Source: Lumbricus rubellus
Taxonomy: Eukaryota; Annelida; Clitellata; Crassiclitellata; Lumbricidae
Assembly (NCBI GenBank): GCA_945859605.1
Contig: OX243822.1
Coordinates: forward strand, 4,546,696 to 4,610,695
Reading direction: 5' to 3'
DNA length: 64,000 nt
The notes under the pieces are model-generated. The model did not search any database. It had not been told where the DNA came from and saw only the letters and a program-made list of their open reading frames with translations. The translations under genes were made by a program, and so were the position numbers. Shown here in pieces: positions 44,522 through 57,985 of this stretch; position 1 is the first letter of the stretch, and each line of letters starts with the position of its first letter.

Positions 44522-44798
44522 CAAGGTGTTTAAATAATGCATTGTTTTCGTTTTTTCGACGTATTTTCACTTTTCGTGACTTGTGGGATGTCACTAAATT
44601 TTACGTGCTTTTGCGAACTTATATATTACATATTATTACGTCTTAAAGGTGTCTAAATATTTATTCGTCGTATGCGCGACACCAGTATCATTATTAAAAT
44701 ACGTTTTGGACACTTTGTATGCAAGGCGTATTATGATAGACCACCCGGAAAGCGAGTCATTTACGATGTGTGACATTGTCTGAATTTCACCATAGCTA

Positions 44799-45505
44799 TG
44801 TCGCTAAGTTATTTCTTAGTTAATAATAATATTATAAATGATATTTCAACATTTATTATTGTGCACGACAGGTGAATCAAGCGGTTACACAATACAGAGG
44901 TTAAGGAAACTAGGTTAGACTCCACACGGAGAGCACTCGATATAACGTTCAATATTAAAACCTACGAATAATAATTGTTAGTCTGTTATTTTGATAATAA
45001 TAATAAAGCCTCGGTTACTTATCTTATTTTCCTATGCAGTCTGTTCATCTTCTTTGTTCTCCTTTTCTCGCCGATGTTGCTGGCCTCCCGGTCTCGCCTT
45101 CTGTCCTCTCCTTCTGACTGACTTCCCTCGACTGCCCTTTGTTCCCCGAATTCCTAATTTATATATCTGCTCGCTCCTCTTGCTCCCAGCCCAGTCCGGC
45201 CAGCGGGCGCTTCCTCGATCCTCGTCTGCTCGACCACTGGTACTGTCCGGCTTCCTCTTCCTCCAAATCCTCAATCTCCAGTCCAAATATGGTCATCCCA
45301 TCTTACTGCTCAAATCTGCCTGTCGGCTGGTCAGATCCCTCGCTGACTCACCCGCAACTATTTCCTTTGTGTGCTTGCTTCATCAGCCATTTCCTCCTTA
45401 TCCTCTATCTACTCTACTACCATCACTGCCATCTTCCCAGCTCAATATGCTTCACTCTTAATTCGGCCATTACATTTATATAGCCCCCACAATCAACTCT
45501 GTTAT
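44799..45505 (-). repeat. 3' LTR (left copy) of the second LTR element
   Basis: It contains a CT-rich stretch (45040-45450) with open frames of up to 156 codons on the plus strand and an Arg/Gly-rich 84-codon frame on the minus strand. The same frames appear in the other LTR simply because the sequences are nearly identical. In element orientation a TATATAAATG box lies only about 25 bases from the LTR start. Confidence 0.85.
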
Positions 45506-48500
45506 ACCCCCCCACTCTCTATATAAGAACGTCCCGTTCTTAAAATATCTTGGTTGACGCTATATAAATTATGCATCACCATTTCAAATAAACCATACAT
45601 GTCTAAATCTAATGTCAATAATGAAAAGTTTTAAAATGTCCATAATATAAAATGTTTAAACTCAATGTCGTTAATTCCGTAGCACGAGAAAAAAAATAAC
45701 TTCAATTTTCAGAACTGCCATAATTTGCGGTAACACATGTGATAATGTTGAAAACAAGCCCTAAAAATTTCAAGGGACAAAAAAAATTTAAAATAAAGGG
45801 TCTAGTTTCTGGAAAAATGACTTGGGAAAACGCTGTTCCTTTGGAATGTTTTGGAGTGATTCATCGTTCATGTAACGTGGATGACATGTACTCCAAAGTT
45901 AGACGACGTAGGAATCGAGATCAGAATTTGATTTTGGCGACGAGTTGATGCTGTTTTGTGTTTGACCAGCGGCTTGAATTTTTGCTCGTCCAGTTGACTC
46001 GATTTCCTTCTCGTCTGAGGAGCAGCGCTGTTGTTTCGAAGTCATTTCTCCATTGACATGAAAACAGAAACACAAATATAACATTAGTGAATTTATAATT
46101 ATAATATAAATGTGACTGAGGAGTAAGATGAACGTGGAAGCATCATCTACAAAAATGTGCTTGGATTGCGTCTTTCTAAAAAAATCCAAATAATCATACA
46201 ATCAGCTACGATATAATGTATGCGTTCCTTTGCATCGATCCGAACTCGGTGTGACCTGATAAAAATCTCCCTCCAGTATGATCTAAAAATAATTTCAATT
46301 GTTAATGTTGTTAGTAAACATGACATAATTAACATAACGTAACAAAAACACACTGTAAACTTCTTGTAAACAACCACAAGTAAGAAGTAACTTTTCATTG
46401 CAGAAAATACAATAAGACTCTGCATTCCAATTAATGTAAACACACTCTGTCATTATAATACACTGTGTATGTTCTGCTAAAAATAGATTGTAAACAATAC
46501 TGTAACCCACTGCTATGTCTATAATACACACAAGTAAAGAAATAAAATTTCACTGCAAAATCAAACTGACTTTCATAAAATTAGAGTGAACTGACTATTA
46601 CACTCATTTAAATTTAAAACACGATACTATATACACAATAAACTTAAGTAGGTCACACTCAATAATGTAAACAATGAAAATTTCTGATGACCATAGTCTG
46701 TTTGAAAACTGAGTGAATGTAGAAACTCTTGAAAACACACATAATAAACTTAAGTATGTCAGTCGTATGAATGTAAACAAAGCAAACTTCTGTGTGGTCA
46801 CTCTTTAAAAACTAGATCTCATTAATCTTCATTGACGTGGTAGTAAACCTTATCTCACCTTCTTGCCATATCTACTCATTGACTTCTATAAGCATAAACA
46901 ATCAATTAATCATAAACACGAACAATTGTTAATCCTAATCTTCTCCTCATCTTTTACAATTAATATTCTGCTCTTGTTTACTTGGTTGTAAACCTCTCAT
47001 CTCGTAACGGAAACTGTAATAAAACATCTTCCATAATCTTTATCTGTCATAACTATGTCACATAAACAACAACACATATATATTCTGTAACAGTTACTGT
47101 AATCATCATGCTTGTCAAAATTAGGTCAACTCTGTGTAACTGTATGGATATGGTAATCCTGACTCGTAATCTCTTTTCTCTCCTTATTTCATTGCCATGG
47201 ACACTTGGTAGTCCTCATCACTTACTCTCTTACTTTGTATGTGAATCAACATTTGCTAATCTCCTGTAAACAATAATCAGTGCCTGTAATATAATAACAT
47301 TCCTTCAGTAATCACGCAAAACATTTTCATAGACAAATGGACATGAGTGGTCCTTGTTTCTTCTTACTCACTTACTTCCTGTATCTGTTTAAAACATATC
47401 ATCTTCTGTATATAAGTCTTCATATCATATTCGTTATATAATTAATGCAATTAGAATGCAGACTTGTAAAACATTTTCATGGACAACTTTGAACGTAGGT
47501 AGTTCTAGTCTGTTCTCATTCTTACTGTCTTACTCACTGTCTTTTCGGTATATATGTCATCTATTGCATTTCTATCAAATAATCTCTGCACACAACAAAA
47601 CTGTAAAAAAATGAAGTTAATTAAATTATACGCAATGTGTAAAACATAGAAGTGCTGTAAATCATGCTAACATAGATTTGACCAGATCTAGGTTATTCAA
47701 CCCTTGTCCCTTCTAAGAATATGATCCGTAGAGACCAGCTGCACTTAGAAAATTTCTTCAGAATAAAAGAATAATATTATATAAATTTTTAAGGACAAAA
47801 ACATACAAAGAGAATAGATGACAATTTTCAAGAACAATTTTGGGCCCATGTTCATGAATTTCTCTAATGCTTATCTCTGCTCCTACAAAATTTATTTGAA
47901 GTGCACCTCCTTTTGATAAAATTCTTTGTTTTGACAATCTGGGACTGAATAACATTTCAATCTGCTGCAAGGTGTGCCTTTAATTTAGCATAATTAATCT
48001 TCTCATTTGAATTACTGATTTACGATCTATATTTACGTTTCTTACCGGCCCGTGTATGGGTTATAAAAAACTCTTGCTTTAACGCATCAGATACATTTTC
48101 TTCCGTTTCACATGTTCACTGATGATTCTTATCAGATCATTTCCTTTCGAAGACGCTTTCCTTTGATGATCTTGGCAGCTAGCAGACACGTACCATTCTT
48201 GCTCTGTATCGGAAGACTAGGAATCAGAAGCTACTTGGTTCTGTGACGTTGACTTTCATGCAGTTCATGGATATAGGTAGTCCACAGCAATACTCGTCTT
48301 TTTTCTTAACATCTGACCTTATTTCGCTCGTCTTTCTGAATCTCACGTAGAATTAGTTGTTGACTCTTAATGGTGCAGAATCAAAACTCTTCATTTCTGC
48401 TAAATGATTTCTCTCATTACGTATTGCTGCATTCTTTCACGCGCGTAGGATTTTGGTATTCCTGTTTAATTTCAGCGTCTCTTACGATGTACGTATCATG

Positions 48501-51500
48501 TCTGAATCTCTGACAACGTAGCATAGTCTCTCAATCTGCGTAGTTGAAGACCTCTGTTTCTCGTCTGCATTTTGCGTATGCTTTTCACGTCTGCTTCTCA
48601 CGTCTGTTTTTCACATCTGTGCTTTGCACGTCTGTGGACTTGGTATCCACACAAAATGAACAGTGAATGTCTCTCATGACCCTCATCAGATTAGAAGACA
48701 CGCTGAATCTGCGGTCTCCATGGATCGACGTCTACGAACATCTCCGACCATCTGCCAAGCAGTGAAGAGCCACCGCTGTCGCAGAAGTCAATGCTTGCTC
48801 GCAAACCATCGTCCACTCTGTAAAAGGATCTCCTCGTTGAAGTATTACAGAAGAGATAGGCACTCTCTTCCGAAGCAAGATGCACGTTTCTACACACCCA
48901 CACGTCCACGCAACACGCTCCCTTGCATTAGAGCTGGCTGCGACACACGAGCTACAGAGTCTCTTAACTGTTTTTATTGCTCGAGCGTTCTCGAACCAGA
49001 ATCGTCACATACATCGTCTCTGAAGTTTTTCACACAAGTTACACATGTGAGATCCGTAATGAATTTGAATGTTCGTGTCTTTAAGCATAGCGGCTCAACT
49101 TGTGGAGCCTGAAGATGAATGTTCACTTTTGGATCTGATAACGTAGGAATTGAAGTTGAATCGGCTACTGCGATTGATAAGCGTTTCCTGTAATGTATTT
49201 TATTTTAGAATGTCTGATTTGTGAACAACTTAACCCTTTTATGGCACATATAGGCCTACTTTTACAATAAATAATACACATTACTCAACTTCACACGGGC
49301 TGGCAACTGTAAAACTCTCCTAGATCTGATCAACTCTAGATATTAACTTTAAAATAATAACTGTTTATAAAATGCTACATTACATCTTGCATATTAAAAA
49401 AACAATTTTCTTGTTCTTACACATTAAGTCTATACCACTGACATGACATAATTTCTGCTTTATGCAATGACTAAATTCTTATGAGCATGCAAATCATTCA
49501 TAACTTTTAACAAGCTGCATACATTTCTGCTTTAATCTCTTTGACCACATCGTGCCTGTCATAACACCAAGGAAAAAAATTGCTCAAACTAGTCATGGCT
49601 AGTTTTGTGACATAATTTTTATTACCGTTGCCTTGATTTGTAATTCTACTATCAACCTTAGAAGCAGGCTGTACTCAGGTGTGAAGGTATGACCTGTTCA
49701 CTTCCTTTCCTTCCACGATCGAGATTGCCTCGTTTATAAGTCAATCTGTGAAAGATACTTGTTGCATTCTGACAAACACTCTGCAAGCTGCGCATATCTT
49801 GCAAAATGGTTGTGTTTTTGCATTGTGAAACTGTCCACATCTTCTACACTGAGATTTATTCGTTTGAAAACTTCACATGTTAGAATAGTAATTTGTCTTT
49901 TTAAATTTTTGATCGAATAGTCTGTGAATTTACATTTTTTTTACATTTTAAAATAATTTTGCTTTTAGCTTTCTTTTTAAAATTATACGACTGGTAAAAT
50001 GTTTAAGAAAAAGATTAAGTAATTAGTCGATATAATAAATTGTAGCTGACTTCGTTGCTTTAGTCAGATTTTTCCATATTTGTAAAAAAATTCAAACTAC
50101 ATTTTGCCTTTGTGTAAACTGAATCCACAATCTAAATATAATACAAACCCTCTTCGGTCATGTTTCTGGTCACCTGTAAAACATGGAGTCAATAACAAGC
50201 AATCTCGCCTAATTCTACTTGACTTGTGCACTGTGCATTTAAACTTCTAGTGCCTTTGAAAATTTAATAGACTTTGATAATAAAACGACTTCTTAAGTGA
50301 CTCAACAAAATCACGATTCTTGATTGTTGATTTCTGCTTGTAATCAATTAGAACTATATCTTTAAATCAACTCAAACCAGTGCATGGTATCAATTTATGC
50401 TTCCGTCTATAACATTTCCACCGACCAATGTCATAAAAACTCCGATTCTTACTTTAAATAAAATAGGCTTGTAATGATTGATAAAAAAAATTATGATTTC
50501 CTTACACGAGTTCACTGTTGATCAAGTCTTGGTTGACTTGTTTTATCGTCCATCACTCGTTATCGCCTTGTCGTCGTTGTTCGTTATTTTCCGTCATTCG
50601 TTCTCTTTTTCTCTTTTTCTCTTTTTGCCGCGGTTTGACGGAATCTAAAGACTTAAACACTTAAAAAACTACAATTAGCATAAATAAACAAAAGTTTGGC
50701 CGATCAGATGTATTCGTATTTGGAGCCTCAACTCTATCACTCAGTTGATGCCTCGGTAGTCTACGTCATAACGTCACACACAAACTGCACTCTAGCTCCC
50801 TCCAGCGTTCAGTCGTTATTGGTAGACGCTGTTTTACTGGCTGAAACTTTTGTGCAGCTCGCATGCGTTACGCTTGGATGCGCTGGTGATTCAGATAACT
50901 ATATGACTCGATGTTAGGCTTGTAGACTCTTGCACGTAGCTCCTAGCCAATGGCTGCTGTTTGCCTTTACGACCAATACTTGTATGTTTACGCATGTTAG
51001 GCCTACTCTAGACTCCTCAAAAAATAAGACATTAATGAAAATATTCATGGTCAGAGCTCCTTATTAAATGTTGAGTACTCCTACTTCAGCTAATAATTTG
51101 TTTTAAAAAATACAATAGGCTACTAGGCGAATTGTATGCCTGTTTATATCAACTTGATCGCCGTTTGTCAATAATGAAATCAGCGCTAGATAAATTATTC
51201 CAAGCTAAAATAGGCCTATTTATGAACAATAAGTTTAATACTGCGCACTATAAATTCATGCAATAACTGACTATCGTAAAGAAACAATATTCGTGCGGTT
51301 ATTATAAATTCATGCTATACTGTTATACCAACGGAACTGGCTAATCATGCAGTTAACATGCGAGGAACATTTAGTGGCTTATGCAAAGTTCAGCGAATGG
51401 GACCCATGCATATCGGTCTGCCTAGAGCTGAGTCATCTGCGGTCAGTGCATGTACTGCGGCTGCATCTCGGACGCTAATGGTACGCGCTAAGACACAACT

Positions 51501-51659
51501 CGACAGCTGCATGACCCTAAGACGTTAGCTCTAGAACGGTCTGCAAATCATTTACGTTAAATGTTATTGGTAAGTTGTTAGCAATCCGTTGTTAGTACGG
51601 AATTAAATACTGCAAGACTAGCGAAAGATACGTTATAGGGAGGCCCGGTTTTTCCACCA
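45506..51659 (-). other. Non-coding interior of the second LTR element
   Basis: No minus-strand frame exceeds about 100 codons. From about 46290 to 47700 the sequence is AT-rich with repeated GTAAAC/TGTAAA words at irregular spacing. Around 48660-49110 it is less AT-rich and has a 149-codon plus-strand frame (antisense to the element) with no recognisable domain. A minus-strand frame at 45899-46201 ends in a hydrophilic Lys/Ser/Glu-rich tail. None can be assigned a function. Confidence 0.55.
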
Positions 51660-52366
51660 TGTCGCTAAGTTATTTCTTAGTTAATAATAATATTATAAAT
51701 GATATTTCAACATTTATTATTGTGCACGACAGGTGAATCAAGCGGTTACACAATACAGAGGTTAAGGAAACTAGGTTAGACTCCACACGGAGAGCACTCG
51801 ATATAACGTTCAATATTAAAACCTACGAATAATAATTGTTAGTCTGTTATTTTGATAATAATAATAAAGCCTCGGTTACTTATCTTATTTTCCTATGCAG
51901 TCTGTTCATCTTCTTTGTTCTCCTTTTCTCGCCGATGTTGCTGGCCTCCCGGTCTCGCCTTCTGTCCTCTCCTTCTGACTGACTTCCCTCGACTGCCCTT
52001 TGTTCCCCGAATTCCTAATTTATATATCTGCTCGCTCCTCTTGCTCCCAGCCCAGTCCGGCCAGCGGGCGCTTCCTCGATCCTCGTCTGCTCGACCACTG
52101 GTACTGTCCGGCTTCCTCTTCCTCCAAATCCTCAATCTCCAGTCCAAATATGGTCATCCCATCTTACTGCTCAAATCTGCCTGTCGGCTGGTCAGATCCC
52201 TCGCTGACTCACCCGCAACTATTTCCTTTGTGTGCTTGCTTCATCAACCATTTCCTCCTTATCCTCTATCTACTCTACTACCATCACTGCCATCTTCCCA
52301 GCTCAATATGCTTCACTCTTAATTCGGCCATTACATTTATATAGCCCCCACAATCAACTCTGTTAT
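51660..52366 (-). repeat. 5' LTR (right copy) of the second LTR element
   Basis: It matches 44799-45505 base for base with a single difference noticed. In element orientation it ends TAACTTAGCGACA, directly followed by the primer-binding TGGTGGAAAAACC. Confidence 0.85.
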
Positions 52367-52559
52367 AGCTACACAGTGGATCCAAAGCCTGTCTCCATTC
52401 AAACATATTAAAAGCACAGCGTCCTTGCAAAGTTCTAAAGCGATTCAGCTTGGACCAATATGAAGTATGCACGAAGGACACACAGAAATGCACACAAACA
52501 TTTGTGTTCGTATTTATTCATGATCAACAACACCATCGTCGTCGTCGTCAACGTCTTCC

Positions 52560-53635
<1,076 letters not shown>

Positions 53636-54249
53636 ATTAGTCATCCATACGATTTTCCGCCAAAAATTAAAGCTCCAGCCTCTTCCAGAATATACCCCTT
53701 CGGCCATGAATCATGTGACCCTCTACATACAAACTTCCTCGATATTTGACGCTTATCCTGAAATTTCCTACACTTATAATAATATTATTATAGTCACCGG
53801 TTCATGGTCTTGAGACAAAATTCCGATAAAGTCGCAAGCTTGTATAGCATTGCTGGAAAACATTTCAACGGTATTTAAGGAGGGCGCACTCACAAGACTG
53901 CTGGATGGTTGCGAGTTTCGTGACATTTCATCGCAACATAAAACCTTGACATCTAAATTTTGGTAAATTAGCCTACAATAATTAATGGCTTGACAACAAT
54001 CTTAGTTGAGGTGTGGATGGATAGCGTCGAAAATATTTAATCCATACATGAGTCCATATCATCGAGATTTTGCCTTGAAAGACCTGAATGAATGCATCGT
54101 TTGAAATAACGCAGGGTTAAATATTAAAGGCGCCTTGCAAAATACTCAGTGGTAGGCTATGTGTTAACTGTATTATTACCAAATTATTATTATTGCGCTT
54201 AGCAAATTTGGACATAGCCAGAAATAAATCAACTTAATTTTTGAATTTC

Positions 54250-54560
54250 CATTTATATAGCAACTTTTAGAAACGATTCTGAGGTGTTTAACAATCACAG
54301 TAGAGCGGAACAATCTATCGTGTCAATGCGGTTTCAGAATTTCCACTCGACCGATCCTCCGCTGTTCCGACATTATAAAGGGGACTATTGACAGATAGGA
54401 ATTGACCTTGCTCGTCTTTGCTGCTCTTGACAGCGTAGAAAATGATATCCTTCTTAAGCGGTTAAATGTACCACTTGTGTTGTTTGGAATTTTATAGAGT
54501 GGATTACATTGTAGCTCTTTCCTTCATAGACCAATACCTCAGTGTGGTCCATTGTTCGAC
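54250..54560 (+). pseudogene. Degraded CR1-like RT segment (sister of 43430)
   Basis: TTATATAGCAACTTTTAGAAACGATTCTGAGGTGTTTAACAATC leads to GAACAATCTATCGTGTCAATGCGGTTTCAGAATTTCCACTCGACCG. Then come ACTATTGACAGATAGGAATTGACCTTGCTCGTC and CAGTGTGGTCCATTGTTCGACTTTGTC. This tracks 63000-63345 of the intact RT over most of its length, ending near the CTGTGTGGTCCATGGTTC equivalent. It is not translatable. Confidence 0.74.
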
Positions 54561-54685
54561 TTTGTCTCGAGACACACACACACACACACGTGTACTTAAG
54601 TAAAAGTAAAAGTACAATGTGTTTTAATTACAAGTAAAAGTAAAAAATATCCATCCAAATAATAAGTAAAAAGTAAAAGCATCAA

Positions 54686-54830
54686 GCCGCTTCGTATAGG
54701 GACCTTGGGAAAGTCCTTCACTCGCGATTGCTCAGCGCTTTGGAATGAAACTCTGACTCAGTGTCCGCGCTGTGGTTGGGAGAGCTTATGAGTAGCAATC
54801 TTGAAGGGCTCAATAACAAGTGCACATTAT
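54686..54830 (+). mobile_element. 5'-truncated tRNA-derived SINE
   Basis: It begins within the body at CGCTTCGTATAGGGACCTTGGGAAAGTCCTTCACTCGCGATTGCTCAGCGC. It continues through GAAACTCTGACTCAGTGTCCGCGC to GAGTAGCAATCTTGAAGGGCTCAATAACAAGTGCAC. The preceding AAGTAAAAGTA-rich stretch is low complexity. Confidence 0.75.
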
Positions 54831-54983
54831 GTACTTAATACATACATATAGCAATGTGTCGCACACCTTTTTAACATGTCTCCTTGCTCTACAAGTACAC
54901 CTATTACAAAAAGCATAGTTGCTTCTTTTCAACCATCTCAATGATGTCTAGCACTCTAGCGTACTTCATATTATTAATACAAA

Positions 54984-55643
54984 GTGACTAGCGGACCTCC
55001 AAGCGGCCGTCCAATTTCAAATACTAGCGGACCGCAAAGTGGAAGAGGCCAAGACCGTAGGGGAGGAGGTTGTCCAGTACAGTTTATGACCATCCCTTTT
55101 TAAGCTATCAACAACACGTGTGGGTCGGCAGGCTCTGAAGATTTTAGACGAATTGCATTGTAAAACGTTTAAAATTTCTTACAAATGACCTTACGTATGA
55201 AGGAACATTTTGCACAGGTAATTATGTCTCACTTTAGCGCTCTTTATCGTTAAATTGAAGCATCGTTATAACATAGAAGACGTAGGTGTCGTTCGCGTAT
55301 AGGGTATAAGGTTTCGCGTGAAGGTCGGTTAGGGTTAGTGTTAGGGTTAGTGTCATCATTAGATTCTTAAGATTTTTGCGTCGTGAGGGTCGGTTAGGGT
55401 TAGTGTTAGGGTTAGTGTCGTCATTAGATTCTTAAGATTTTTGCGTTGGTTCTTTAGCAGTTGTTGGCCAAGCTAATAGCCTACAGCTTGACCAATAACT
55501 GCTAACATCAACTACCTTTCCCCCCTATGGTCTTCGCCTCTTCCACATTGTATTCCCCTAACCGGCGGCTTGCTATTGGACGGCGCCACTGGCGGTCCGC
55601 TAGTATTTGAAAATCGAGGGCCGCTTGGAGGTCCGCTAGTCAC
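54984..55643. mobile_element. DNA-transposon-like MITE, 660 bp, with telomere-like internal repeats
   Basis: The outer ends are GTGACTAGCGGACCTCCAAG and, inverted, GTGACTAGCGGACCTCCAAG. They match over about 25 bases, with weaker matching over the next 45. GGTTAGGGTTAGTGTTAGGG occurs twice inside (55328 and 55391) in a 63-bp tandem duplication. No clear target duplication could be seen, so the superfamily is left open. Short repeats CTTGACCAATAACTGC and GCAGTTGTTGGCCAAGC form a hairpin around 55455-55507. Confidence 0.65.
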
Positions 55644-55703
55644 AGCCTTAAAATAATAGAAGCCTAAACCAATAATTATTGCCTACACAATGCAATGTCC
55701 AAA

Positions 55704-56131
55704 TAGCGTTGCCACTCCTTGGTTTTTTTCACAAGATCTTGGGTTTTCCGATCCGAACTTGGGAATTTGTAAGAATTTCGATTTTGTGAAAAAAATTACA
55801 TTTTATTTTGACACATTATTGGACAATTTTTGCATATTTTATGACCATTTTTAAACAACAATCTTGAAAAGTATAATTTGACGTGAAAAAATGTTTTGTG
55901 ACAAGCAAAGAAGGACCAATAAAGGCCGACAAAATTTTTGGTTAGAAAATTGTGGACATCTTCTGAGATTTAGGTCGGATGACTAAATAAGGTCGTAGGA
56001 CGTCAGAATTTTCGAACGGGAAATTGTGGACATTTTCTAAAGAAATTGACCAGTACAACTAAGCTTGGGTTTTCTTGGGTTTTTCACCCGTCCAACTTGT
56101 TTTTAAAAATTTTTTTGGAATGGCAACGCTG
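55704..56131. mobile_element. hAT-like MITE, 428 bp
   Basis: The left end is TAGCGTTGCCACTCC and the inverted right end is CAGCGTTGCCATTCC. The flanking octamers TGTCCAAA (55696-55703) and TGTTCAAG (56132-56139) agree at six of eight positions, compatible with an aged hAT duplication. The interior holds GATGACTAAATAAGGTCG, related to the minisatellite in the hAT at 38671-39582. There is no coding capacity. Confidence 0.65.
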
Positions 56132-56539
56132 TGTTCAAGGATCAAATGAGCTGATTTTCAAAACCTAAATTTCACAGTTGGATCAGTTCCTAGGACTAGG
56201 GCAATCCTCCTCCAATTATGGGTATCGAAGGAAGGCATAAATTTCTACGACATGACAAGATTTTAACTCTTATATGCTATCAAAACAGACAAGCCTCTGC
56301 ACCAAACTCGAATCAACACGCGACCAAAATAATACTGCAGCTGCTTTTTGTAGCGCCAACCGACGATCACTTTAAAACTGGGCTATAGAACACCTCTTCC
56401 CCACCCCAACCCCACAACACGCCACCACTAACTCCGACCTCCACCGGTAGGCCTACGCGTAAATTGACTATAATTATATTAAGACTTTGCAGCAAAGCGG
56501 ATTGGAAGATCAATTACGTCAGTTGCTTTTATATAATAG

Positions 56540-56890
56540 CCACGGAAGCGTTTAAAAAGGTGTTTAATAAACTTAGGGTTTTCGCCCCCACCGTGGGGAC
56601 CACGGTGGGGGAGATTCGCCAACAACTCCACTGGGTGGTTCCGATGGCCCTCTGTCTAGGTGGAAAGTTTGAAATCAAAAGCTGCGTTTTAGTGAAAAAA
56701 AATGGGGGGTTTCGCCCCCCACCCTGGCCCCCAAAGTTGTAGAGGATCGCCAACCCCTCCACTGGGTGTCCGACGCCGAGACGGAGAGAGTTGTGAAGGT
56801 TTGGAGTGAAAAGGTCAAAAACTGTTGAAATGCATTCCGGTCAAACAGACAGACAGACAGACAGAATCTTCTCTTTATTTATATAGATTT
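56540..56890 (+). mobile_element. Probable LINE 3' end with imperfect internal duplication
   Basis: TTTAAAAAGGTGTTTAATAAAC starts the block. Two related stretches follow: TTCGCCCCCACCGTGGGG... with CCAACAACTCCACTGGGTGG, and TTTCGCCCCCCACCCTGG... with CCAACCCCTCCACTGGGTG. The block ends in (ACAG)n and AATCTTCTCTTTATTTATATAGAT, an arrangement common at 3' ends of some non-LTR elements. The clade is uncertain. Confidence 0.5.
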
Positions 56891-56969
56891 AAATGTATAA
56901 ATGCATGATTTATGGCTGTTTTTCGAATAAAATGATGAATACTAGGTATATTTTTAAGGTATACTTTGA

Positions 56970-57560
56970 AATTCTCGCGTCCTGATTGGCTCGTCGCTAG
57001 GATTTGCCGCCTCCCGATTGGTCAGTTCTTAGTCGTATAGGATAAATTTGTGTATAGAGGTCTGGAATGGAAGGGCGGAGGATGAGGTGGACTGCTATAG
57101 AGGGAGAGAGAGGTCGTCCCTAGGCGTTCTCGACTCCTTACTGGTCGGTTTCTAGGTTTCTCGCTTTTGGTTGGTTGGCACTTATGTGAAAATATCTAGT
57201 TTTGGGTGGGGAAAGTGGAATGGAGGGTTGGAGGGTGAGGTTGAAGGCTGTGGAGGGAGAGAGATGACATACTTAGGGTTTCGCGCCTGTCGATTGGCCC
57301 GTTGTTAGGGCTCGCCGCTTCCTGTTTGGCCGATTTTTATGCATATAATGCAAATTTGCGTGTGTGTGGAGGGGTGGCCTGGAGGGTTGGAGGGTGAGGT
57401 TAGATGTTGTAGAGTGATATATTACAACTAAAAGAAGGTGATATGGCCGGGTGTGTGGGTTATAATGGCGCGGAGATATGCCGAGATAGAGAAATTGATG
57501 ACTGAAGGAATAATGGGTGGGGAGGCTGAGGTGTGGAAGCCAGTACAGCACCCAGAATGG
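56970..57560 (+). repeat. Three diverged tandem-like modules
   Basis: Each module contains a version of TCGCCGCTTCCTGTTTGGC / TGCCGCCTCCCGATTGGTC, then GGAATGGAGGGTTGGAGGGTGAGG and a GAGAGAGA segment. Spacing is roughly 150-180 bases. No coding function is recognised. Confidence 0.55.
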
Positions 57561-57824
57561 CTAAGGGCGCTTCCAATGAGTCATTTCCGGTTGGCGCGGG
57601 TCTTGTGTTGCTAATTATAGTTCAGATTACGCTTGAGAAATTGAAATTTGCATAAATGGGTGGGATGATGTTGTGAAGTGGAAGCCAGTACAGGGCCAAA
57701 GAATGCTCCGTCATGCTTCTGATGAGTCATTCTCGGACGGAGTGGGGCTTGCGCTGCTAATTAGGGTTCACTAATTGCTATAATTAGTAAATTCTAATTA
57801 TTATTAATTAATATAATATAATTA

Positions 57825-57985
57825 CTATGACCTAATAAAAATGCCTAATTAGCGTGACCCCATTAATATGACCTAATTAATATGACCTAATTAATATGCC
57901 CTAATTAATATGACCTAGTTAAGATGACCTTGACCTTGACCTTTGACCTTGACCCCGATGACGTCACTGGTCACGTGATGGTCCA
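57825..57985 (+). repeat. TGACCTAATTAATA array followed by TGACCT half-site cluster
   Basis: Five or six units of ATGACCTAATTAAT run into TGACCTTGACCTTGACCTTTGACCTTGACC. TGACGTCA and TCACGTGA follow within 40 bases. TGACCT is the nuclear-receptor half-site (inverse AGGTCA), TGACGTCA the CRE consensus and CACGTG an E-box. Whether anything binds is unknown. Similar TGACCTTGACC runs occur in transposons, so this may be repeat sequence only. Confidence 0.5.

Larger units (their letters stand above)
44799..52366 (-). mobile_element. Second LARD-like LTR retrotransposon, 7.57 kb
   Basis: Direct 707-bp repeats at 44799-45505 and 51660-52366 sit at a constant offset of 6861 with only one mismatch noticed (CATCAGCC versus CATCAACC). 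A 5-bp duplication AGCTA flanks it (44794-44798 and 52367-52371). Orientation is minus: GAGAGTGGGGGGGT abuts the 3' LTR, and TGGTGGAAAAACCGGGCC abuts the 5' LTR as the primer-binding site. The 6.15-kb interior encodes no gag, protease, RT or integrase that I can see. If the LTR is taken one base longer, the duplication is GCTA. Termini are TG...AT/TA rather than TG...CA. Confidence 0.85.

Noticed and set aside
44991..45461. 156-codon frame present twice with near-identical protein (also 51852-52322)
   Set aside because: The duplication is explained by LTR identity, not selection, and the frame is antisense to the element.
48663..49112. 149-codon plus-strand frame within the second LTR element
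   Set aside because: It has no recognisable domain, is antisense to the element, and is of a length expected by chance in a less AT-rich segment.
49229..49240. TTAACCC start resembling a TTAA element end
   Set aside because: No matching GGGTTAA partner with inverse sequence was found within several kilobases.
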